A model generated the notes under the pieces. That model worked only from the letters and a program-made list of their open reading frames with translations, did no database searches and was not told where the DNA came from. From the NCBI GenBank assembly GCA_028686135.1, contig JAQUCP010000002.1, positions 123,072-187,071 of the forward strand: a stretch of 64,000 bases of DNA, written 5' to 3'. The position numbers and the translations under genes were made by a program. Position 1 is the stretch's first letter. Each line of letters starts with the position of its first letter. Below are positions 1-6,920 of the stretch, piece by piece. The stretch is from UBA12481 sp012523435. Lineage in GTDB: Bacteria > Bacteroidota > Bacteroidia > Bacteroidales > UBA12481.

Positions 1-794
1 ATGGGGCTATCCGGGCATTTTTTCCTTCCGATTGATTCGACGATAGCAGCATCAGCCTGCAATTCACCGTCGATTTGGAATTCAGGAGCCATCTTTTTAG
101 CCAGTTCAGTTGCCTGAACAACTTTATCAACCATTTCGTGTTTAGCGCTACCCTTGGTGGAGAAGCTTAGTAAAGCAACTCTTGGTTCCATTTCTGCGAT
201 AGACTTGGTTGTTCTGGCGGTACTGACAGCGATCTCTGCCAACTCGCTGGCGGTAGGATTAGGGTGAACGGCACAGTCGGCAAATACCATCAAACCATTC
301 TCGCCCCATTTTTTATCAGGAAGAATCATTAGGAAGGCTCCCGAAACCACCGAAATGCCCGGAAGAGTCTTAACATACTGAAAAGCAGGCCTCAGAACAT
401 CACCCGTGGCATTCATTGCTCCTGCAACTTCTCCATCAGCATCACCGGCTTTAATCATCAGCGTAGCTAAATAAAGGGGATTTTCGAGTAGCCTGATTGC
501 CTCGTCCTTGGTCATTCCTTTGCTCTTCCTCAGCTCGACCATCAGGTCGGCATACTGCTCTCTCTTAGCATGCTTGGCCGGATCCAGGATCACAGCCTGG
601 TCGATATGCTTAAGACCAAGGTTTTTAGCTTCACGATAAACCTCTTCGCTATTGGCGGTGAGGATCACCTGAGCCAACCCTTCTGCAATAATTTCATCGG
701 CTGCTCTGAGGGTGCGTTCTTCCAATGATTCAGGTAAAACGATTCTCTTGTTATACTTTTTTGCATTCAGCTTGATTCTTTCTAATAATTCCAT
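1..794 (-). CDS. pta: Phosphate acetyltransferase (partial, C-terminus beyond window)
   Basis: The enzyme interconverts acetyl-CoA plus phosphate and acetyl phosphate plus CoA in acetate metabolism, in the cytoplasm. The ATG is at 794-792 and 264 codons are visible; family members are about 330 residues, so roughly the last fifth is missing. The frame reads MELLERIKLNAKKYNKRIVL and continues with the PTA/PTB-family features LPESLEERTLRAADEI, GDADGEVAGAMNATGDVLRP and FADCAVHPNPTASELAEIA, the last being typical of Pta rather than of phosphate butyryltransferase. It is divergent from the aconitase gene, with 179 bases between the start codons. An acetate kinase partner would be expected near by but lies outside the window. 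Confidence 0.9.
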   Translation of the reverse strand, partial: MELLERIKLNAKKYNKRIVLPESLEERTLRAADEIIAEGLAQVILTANSEEVYREAKNLGLKHIDQAVILDPAKHAKREQYADLMVELRKSKGMTKDEAIRLLENPLYLATLMIKAGDADGEVAGAMNATGDVLRPAFQYVKTLPGISVVSGAFLMILPDKKWGENGLMVFADCAVHPNPTASELAEIAVSTARTTKSIAEMEPRVALLSFSTKGSAKHEMVDKVVQATELAKKMAPEFQIDGELQADAAIVESIGRKKCPDSP

Positions 795-830
795 GTCTAT
801 CAATAATTTAGGTAAAGAATTTGATGGATA

Positions 831-838
831 CAAATATA
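831..838 (-). promoter_or_regulatory. Candidate -7 box for pta
   Basis: Read on the minus strand this is TATATTTG, a full match to the Bacteroidota -7 pattern TAnnTTTG. It lies 36 bases before the pta ATG, which would give a leader of about 30 bases. I see no TTG or TTTG at the expected -33 spacing, so the call rests on one element. Confidence 0.35.
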
Positions 839-973
839 GCCAAAATTGAAAGCCAGTCTGGAGTGTCTGTTATGATTTTTATCAGAAAAGAGAATTTCGG
901 ACAACAATAAACATTTTTTAACTTTTGTTGTTCGAATAAATAGAATGAATATTCCTTTTAAAATCTGATTATC

Positions 974-3247
974 ATGATGTTTGATGCTGATCTGATCCGT
1001 GGTGTCTATCAAAGTTTTGCCGGCAGGATGAACAAAGCCCGCGAACTCTTGAAGAGACCAATGACCTTGACTGATAAGATTCTCTATACACACCTATCAG
1101 GTTCATTACCAGAGGTTCCTTACCGCCGGGGAATTGACTATGCTGAATTTGCCCCTGACCGGGTAGCCATGCAGGATGCAACAGCTCAGATGGCTTTGTT
1201 GCAGTTTATGCAGGCTGGGAAAAAGCGGACCGCTGTTCCTTCCACCGTGCACTGTGATCATTTGATTCTGGCAAAATCAGGAGCTGCAGCAGATCTAAAA
1301 GCAGCCTATGAGTCAAACGAGGAAGTTTTTAACTTTCTCTCTTCGGTATCTGCTAAGTATGGCATCGGTTTCTGGAAGCCCGGAGCCGGGATCATTCATC
1401 AGGTTTTGTTGGAGAACTATGCTTTCCCTGGGGGAATGATGGTTGGCACTGACTCACACACGGTTAATGCCGGAGGCCTTGGCATGGTTGCCATCGGGGT
1501 TGGCGGAGCTGACGCAGTAGATGTGATGGCTGGAATGCCTTGGGAGTTAAGGTTTCCAAAGTATATCGGAGTGAAGCTCACTGGTCGAATGAACGGCTGG
1601 ACTTCGGCAAAAGATGTGATCCTGAAGGTTGCCGGAATCCTCACGGTGAAAGGAGGAACTGGCTCTATCCTGGAATATTTCGGCGATGGAGCACAAACCA
1701 TATCAGCAACCGGAAAGGGTACAATCTGCAATATGGGTGCAGAGATTGGAGCTACTACCTCCTTATTCGGATACGACTCTAAGATGTCGGATTACCTGAA
1801 AGCAACCGAACGAAGCGAAATTGCTACTCTGGCTGATCAAATTGCGCCTCACCTTACGGGGGATCCTGAGGTTTATGCTAACCCGGAAGCCTATTTCGAT
1901 CAGGTGATCGAGATCAACTTGAGCGAGCTGGAGCCTTACATTAATGGTCCGTTTACCCCCGATAAAGCATGGCCCATTTCGCAATTTGCTCAAGCGGTTC
2001 GGGAGCATGGTTACCCTACCCGATTGGAGGTTGGATTGATTGGATCATGCACAAACTCATCTTATGAAGACCTCACACGTGCTGCCTCCGTTGCCAAGCA
2101 GGCACTGGACCAAAATCTTAAGGTGAAGTCGGAGTTTACTGTAACCCCGGGATCCGAAATGGTTCGCTATACCATTGAACGGGATGGTTTGCTGGATCTC
2201 TTCGAGAAAATTGGCGGAGTGGTTCTGGCCAACGCCTGTGGTCCCTGTATCGGTCAGTGGGCTAGGCATAATGCCGACCGGCAGGAAAAAAACTCAATCA
2301 TCACCTCTTTCAACCGGAACTTTGCCAGTCGTAACGATGGTAACCCAAACACCAACGCCTTTGTGGCTTCGCCAGAGATTGTCACTGCCCTTGCCATTGC
2401 CGGAGATCTGACATTTAATCCGCTCACTGACAGGCTGATTAATGAAGACGGAGTGCCGGTCAAGCTGAAAGAACCACAGGGAGAGGAGTTTCCATCTCTC
2501 GGCTTTGATGTGAAAGATAATGGATACCAGGAACCTGCTTCCGATGGAAGTAAGATCAACGTTGTGATCAATCCTGTTTCCACCCGGTTACAGAAATTGG
2601 AACCTTTTAAGCCTTGGGATGGAAAAGACATGACCGGTATGAAGCTGTTAATTAAGGTGTTGGGAAAATGTACTACTGATCATATTTCAATGGCTGGTAA
2701 ATGGTTACGCTTCCGTGGCCATCTGGAGAATATTTCCAATAACCTCCTGATTGGAGCAGTCAATTATTTCAATCAAGAGATCAACTCTGTAAGGAATAGC
2801 TTGAATAACAAGTACTTACCAGTACCGGATTCGGCACGTTTTTATCAGGCTAATGGCGTTGGATCAATCGTTGTAGGAGATGAGAACTACGGAGAAGGAT
2901 CTTCCAGAGAGCATGCAGCAATGGAGCCCAGATATTTAGGAGTGAAGGCTATCGTAGTCAAATCGTTTGCTAGAATTCATGAAACGAACTTAAAGAAGCA
3001 GGGGATGCTGGCGCTGACTTTTGCCAAAAAGGATGATTTTAATCTGATCAGAGAAGATGACACTTTCGATATTCTGGGCTTAACCACCTTTGCTCCAGGT
3101 GTGCCTCTTCAATTGGTTGCCTATCATCGCGATGGCACAACTGACCCTATCCAGGTAAACCATACTTATAATGAGAATCAGATTGAATGGTTCAAGGCTG
3201 GCTCAGCCTTAAATCTCATTAGAAGAAGCAAAGAATCTCAGGAATGA
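974..3247 (+). CDS. acn: Aconitate hydratase (mitochondrial type)
   Basis: Converts citrate to isocitrate through cis-aconitate. The 757-residue length and motifs fit the mitochondrial-type aconitase common in Bacteroidota. The substrate and cluster motifs visible are GTDSHTVNAGGLG (158-170), GSCTNSSYED with cluster Cys359, ACGPC with Cys422 and Cys425 completing the [4Fe-4S] ligands, and YGEGSSREHAA (639-649) with the catalytic serine loop. Two adjacent ATG codons (974 and 977) are both possible starts. It is the first gene of a same-strand run acn-icd-gltA-mdh, 80 bases before icd. No clear promoter of the TAnnTTTG type was found upstream. Confidence 0.95.
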   Translation: MMFDADLIRGVYQSFAGRMNKARELLKRPMTLTDKILYTHLSGSLPEVPYRRGIDYAEFAPDRVAMQDATAQMALLQFMQAGKKRTAVPSTVHCDHLILAKSGAAADLKAAYESNEEVFNFLSSVSAKYGIGFWKPGAGIIHQVLLENYAFPGGMMVGTDSHTVNAGGLGMVAIGVGGADAVDVMAGMPWELRFPKYIGVKLTGRMNGWTSAKDVILKVAGILTVKGGTGSILEYFGDGAQTISATGKGTICNMGAEIGATTSLFGYDSKMSDYLKATERSEIATLADQIAPHLTGDPEVYANPEAYFDQVIEINLSELEPYINGPFTPDKAWPISQFAQAVREHGYPTRLEVGLIGSCTNSSYEDLTRAASVAKQALDQNLKVKSEFTVTPGSEMVRYTIERDGLLDLFEKIGGVVLANACGPCIGQWARHNADRQEKNSIITSFNRNFASRNDGNPNTNAFVASPEIVTALAIAGDLTFNPLTDRLINEDGVPVKLKEPQGEEFPSLGFDVKDNGYQEPASDGSKINVVINPVSTRLQKLEPFKPWDGKDMTGMKLLIKVLGKCTTDHISMAGKWLRFRGHLENISNNLLIGAVNYFNQEINSVRNSLNNKYLPVPDSARFYQANGVGSIVVGDENYGEGSSREHAAMEPRYLGVKAIVVKSFARIHETNLKKQGMLALTFAKKDDFNLIREDDTFDILGLTTFAPGVPLQLVAYHRDGTTDPIQVNHTYNENQIEWFKAGSALNLIRRSKESQE

Positions 3248-3327
3248 AACCCTAGCTTGATGGAGGAAGGGAATCCTTTTACGATATGAATTAAGAGTAT
3301 ATTTACCGCTAACGCCAGATTTGGAAT

Positions 3328-4545
3328 ATGAGAAAAATTGATGTAGCCAACCCGGTTGTAGAGCTGGATGGAGATGAAATGACCCGGATTATCTGGAAAA
3401 TGATCAAGGAGCAACTCATTCTTCCCTATCTCAACTTGAAAATCAAATACTTCGACCTGGGTATTGAACATCGCGACGCCACTAACGACCAAGTAACCAT
3501 CGATGCAGCCAAAGCTATCAAGGAGGTTGGCGTTGGGATAAAATGCGCCACCATCACGCCTGATGAGGCTCGGGTGGCGGAGTTTGGATTGAAAAAGATG
3601 TGGAAAAGTCCCAACGGGACTATTCGAAACATCCTGGGCGGTACGGTTTTCCGGGAGCCTATTCTGATCTCAACTATTCCACGGCTAGTGCCGGGATGGG
3701 ATCAGCCTATCTGCATCGGTCGCCATGCTTTTGGGGATCAGTATAGGGCAACCGATTTTGTTGTCCAGGGCAAAGGCAAGTTGACCATCACTTTTACTCC
3801 CGAGCATGGGAAACCACAGACACATGAGGTGTATGATTTTGAAGGTGACGGAGTAGCTCTGGCGATGTACAATACCGATAAATCCATTGCAGGCTTTGCC
3901 CACTCTTGTTTCAATATGGCCATCAATAAGCGTTGGCCTCTTTATCTATCTACGAAAAACACGATTCTGAAAGCCTATGATGGCCGGTTTAAGGACATCT
4001 TTGAAGCTATCTTTGAGGAGCATTACAAGGAACAGTTCAACCAGTTGGGGATTCATTACGAGCACCGACTGATTGATGACATGGTGGCTGCAGCGCTTAA
4101 ATGGAAAGGTGGATATGTCTGGGCATGCAAAAACTATGATGGAGATGTGCAGTCAGACACCGTAGCTCAAGGTTTTGGATCTCTGGGGTTGATGACCTCT
4201 GTCTTGATCACCCCCGACGGGAAAACGATGGAAGCCGAAGCCGCTCATGGCACGGTAACACGCCATTACCGCGCACATCAACAGGGTAAGCCAACATCCA
4301 CAAACCCTATTGCATCCATTTTTGCCTGGACGAGGGGTTTAGCTTTCAGGGCACAATTGGATAAAAATCAAGAACTTGCAAACTTTGCTGAAACCTTGGA
4401 AAAGACTTGCATTCAAACCGTTGAATCTGGGGCTATGACCAAAGATCTGGCTCTATTAGTTTTCGGTGATGGAGCAGGCAGGGAACATTATCTCACCACG
4501 GAAGAGTTTTTAGACCGTTTATCTCAAAATTTTCGTAACGCATGA
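3328..4545 (+). CDS. icd: NADP-dependent isocitrate dehydrogenase (eukaryotic-like)
   Basis: Oxidatively decarboxylates isocitrate to 2-oxoglutarate, making NADPH. At 405 residues it belongs to the homodimeric eukaryotic-like subfamily rather than to the E. coli-type Icd. The isocitrate-binding loop SPNGTIRN is at 94-101. Arg100, Arg109, Arg132 and Tyr139 fall at the same numbers as in human IDH1, and the stretch IGRHAFGDQYRATD around Arg132 is nearly identical to the human one as I recall it. It lies 12 bases before the citrate synthase gene, so the two are almost certainly co-transcribed. NADP preference is inferred from the subfamily. Confidence 0.95.
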   Translation: MRKIDVANPVVELDGDEMTRIIWKMIKEQLILPYLNLKIKYFDLGIEHRDATNDQVTIDAAKAIKEVGVGIKCATITPDEARVAEFGLKKMWKSPNGTIRNILGGTVFREPILISTIPRLVPGWDQPICIGRHAFGDQYRATDFVVQGKGKLTITFTPEHGKPQTHEVYDFEGDGVALAMYNTDKSIAGFAHSCFNMAINKRWPLYLSTKNTILKAYDGRFKDIFEAIFEEHYKEQFNQLGIHYEHRLIDDMVAAALKWKGGYVWACKNYDGDVQSDTVAQGFGSLGLMTSVLITPDGKTMEAEAAHGTVTRHYRAHQQGKPTSTNPIASIFAWTRGLAFRAQLDKNQELANFAETLEKTCIQTVESGAMTKDLALLVFGDGAGREHYLTTEEFLDRLSQNFRNA

Positions 4546-4557
4546 TCTCAATAAACC

Positions 4558-5880
4558 ATGGGACAATTAAAAAAGATATTTATTGAACGTGCTCTGCCTA
4601 AGGCTGAAATCGTTAAAACCCTGAAGAATGAGCATGGGAACATGGTGATCGGTGAGGTGACCATTGCTCAGGTTCTCTCCGGGATGAAAGGTGTTGTTAG
4701 TCTGTTGACTTGCACTTCCAAACTGGATCCAGAAGAAGGAATTCGTTTCCGTGGTTACACGATTCCGGAATTACAGAATTCTCTGCCAAAGATCAATCCT
4801 GAGGGTGAACCGATTCCGGAGGGACTGTTTTATCTGATGCTGATGGATGAACTTCCTACGGAGGAGGATGTTCTGTATGTTCAAAACGAATGGACCAAGC
4901 GGGCTCATATCCCTAAGCACGTGTTCGATGTGATCGACGCTTTGCCGAGAGATACCCATCCGATGAATCAGTTCGTGGCTGGCATCGTGGCAATGGCGGG
5001 CAGCTCGAAGTTTATGAAAGCGTATGAGTCAGGTATCAGCAAATCAGATTATTGGGATTCTACTTATGAAGGGGTTATGGATCTCATCGCCCGGATTCCA
5101 AGGATTGCTGCGTATGTTTACCGCCACGCTTATCACAATGACCAGCAGATTGAGCCTGATCCAGAACTTGACTGGGCTGGTAATCTAGCACATATGATGG
5201 GATATGACAGCGAGGAGGTTAAACGTTTGATGCGCCTTTATATGGTGATTCACGCCGATCATGAAGGTGGTAATGTGAGTGCTCACACTACGCATTTGGT
5301 GGGATCTGCCCTATCATCCCCTTATCAGGCCTATGCTGCAGGTATGCTGGGTCTTGCCGGTCCACTTCACGGACTGGCGAATCAGGAGGTGGTTAAATGG
5401 ATCCTGGATATGAACCGGGAACTTGGTACTGATGATCCGTCAAAAGAGCAGATTGCAGCCTATGTTGAGAGAACTCTTGAACAGGGGCGAGTCGTTCCGG
5501 GCTATGGCCATGCCGTGCTCCGGAAAACAGATCCCAGGTATGTTGCGCTGAGGGAGTTCTCGCTCAAGTATCTACCTGATGATCAACTATTTAAGGTTGT
5601 TGGCCGGATTTACGAGGTAGTGCCACCAATCCTTGGTAACATAGGCAAGATCAAGAATCCCTGGCCAAATGTAGATGCCCATTCAGGCGTGCTCCTCCTG
5701 CATTACGGGATCAAGGAATTTGAGTTTTACACAGTCCTTTTTGCTGTTTCACGGGCTTTAGGAGTTTTGGCCCAATTGGTATGGGATCGGGTGTACGGTC
5801 TTCCAATCGAGAGGCCAAAATCCCAAAATACCAGATGGTTTGTGGAAAAAGCAGGAATGGATTCACCCATACGATTTTAA
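4558..5880 (+). CDS. gltA: Citrate synthase (eukaryotic-like type I)
   Basis: Condenses acetyl-CoA and oxaloacetate to citrate. The protein has 440 residues. The catalytic residues are visible as His271 in AGPLHGLANQ, His318 in VVPGYGHAVLRKTDPRY and Asp373 in NVDAHSG, with numbering close to the pig heart enzyme. An N-terminal part of about 60 residues precedes the conserved fold, as in mitochondrial homologues. This differs from the NADH-regulated hexameric E. coli form. It is the third gene of the TCA operon; mdh starts 14 bases after its stop. Confidence 0.94.
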   Translation: MGQLKKIFIERALPKAEIVKTLKNEHGNMVIGEVTIAQVLSGMKGVVSLLTCTSKLDPEEGIRFRGYTIPELQNSLPKINPEGEPIPEGLFYLMLMDELPTEEDVLYVQNEWTKRAHIPKHVFDVIDALPRDTHPMNQFVAGIVAMAGSSKFMKAYESGISKSDYWDSTYEGVMDLIARIPRIAAYVYRHAYHNDQQIEPDPELDWAGNLAHMMGYDSEEVKRLMRLYMVIHADHEGGNVSAHTTHLVGSALSSPYQAYAAGMLGLAGPLHGLANQEVVKWILDMNRELGTDDPSKEQIAAYVERTLEQGRVVPGYGHAVLRKTDPRYVALREFSLKYLPDDQLFKVVGRIYEVVPPILGNIGKIKNPWPNVDAHSGVLLLHYGIKEFEFYTVLFAVSRALGVLAQLVWDRVYGLPIERPKSQNTRWFVEKAGMDSPIRF

Positions 5881-5894
5881 TTTTTATTGATATC

Positions 5895-6836
5895 ATGGAT
5901 AGAAGAATTACAATTATTGGCGCTGGTAACGTCGGTGCAACAGTGGCTCATGAAATCGCTCGCCAGGATTTGGCTAAAGAGGTAGTACTGGTTGATGTCA
6001 AAGATGGCATCGCGGAAGGAAAAGCGCTCGATCAATGGCAAACATCATCCATTTTGAACTTTGATTCACGTGTAGTGGGTGTGACCAACGATTACTTGCG
6101 GACACGTAACTCATCGGTGATTGTTATTACAGCTGGTATTCCCAGAAAACCTGGTATGTCGCGGGATGATCTGATCAAAACTAATGCTGTTATCGTCAAA
6201 GATGTTACCGAAAAGGCAGTCAAATATTCCCCGGATGCAATCATCATTGTCGTTTCTAACCCCTTGGATGTTATGACATATGCAGCCTATCTGGCTGCCA
6301 ATAAATCACCCAATAAAGTTTTTGGAATGGCGGGGATATTAGATACCGGTCGGTACAAAGCTTTTCTGGCCGATGCGCTGAGCATCTCACCAAAAGATAT
6401 TCATGCTTTGCTGCTTGGAAGCCATGGCGATACCATGGTACCGCTTAAGCGCTACACATCCGTTTCAGGAATTCCGGTAACGGATCTCCTGGGTAATGAC
6501 GTACTGGACAAAATCATTGAACGAACCCGTAAAGGTGGTGGTGAGCTGGTGAACCTCATGGGAACATCGGCTTGGTACGCCCCAGGAGCTGCAGTAGCAG
6601 CTATGGTAGATGCCATCGTGCGCGACCAGCATCGGGTTTTTCCGGTATGCACCTATGTTAATGGTGAATACGGACTCAAAGATATCTATCTCGGGTTACC
6701 GGTTATCCTAGGCAAAAATGGTATCGAGAGGATCATCCACCTGAATCTGAATAAGGAAGAGATGGGCCTGCTTCAGGAGTCGGCTAAATCAGTCAAGGAG
6801 GTGATGAATGCGCTGGATAACATGAACCTTTTCTAG
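5895..6836 (+). CDS. mdh: Malate dehydrogenase (LDH-like type)
   Basis: Oxidises malate to oxaloacetate with NAD. The ATG at 5895 is chosen because the Rossmann fold begins at once (MDRRITIIGAGNVGATVA); the frame is open back to 5781 but that extension overlaps citrate synthase. The product is 313 residues. NAD specificity is suggested by Asp34 at the end of the second beta strand. Malate rather than lactate specificity is shown by Arg84 and Arg90 in AGIPRKPGMSRDDL. The catalytic pair is Asp150 and His177 (GSHGDTMVPL). It is the last gene of the TCA operon and is followed by a strong terminator. Confidence 0.95.
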   Translation: MDRRITIIGAGNVGATVAHEIARQDLAKEVVLVDVKDGIAEGKALDQWQTSSILNFDSRVVGVTNDYLRTRNSSVIVITAGIPRKPGMSRDDLIKTNAVIVKDVTEKAVKYSPDAIIIVVSNPLDVMTYAAYLAANKSPNKVFGMAGILDTGRYKAFLADALSISPKDIHALLLGSHGDTMVPLKRYTSVSGIPVTDLLGNDVLDKIIERTRKGGGELVNLMGTSAWYAPGAAVAAMVDAIVRDQHRVFPVCTYVNGEYGLKDIYLGLPVILGKNGIERIIHLNLNKEEMGLLQESAKSVKEVMNALDNMNLF

Positions 6837-6861
6837 CCTCTCCTTGAAAAATATCAATCAT

Positions 6862-6890
6862 AAAGATCCTGCCAGTCGGCAGGATCTTTT
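6862..6890 (+). terminator. Rho-independent terminator of the TCA operon
   Basis: A perfect 12-base-pair stem, AAAGATCCTGCC with GGCAGGATCTTT, closes on the four-base loop AGTC and ends in a short T tract. It starts 26 bases after the mdh stop. The next gene starts 31 bases further on and so needs its own promoter or read-through. Confidence 0.9.
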
Positions 6891-6920
6891 ACTTTTAGGG
6901 GCACCAAACTGCTGCATGTA

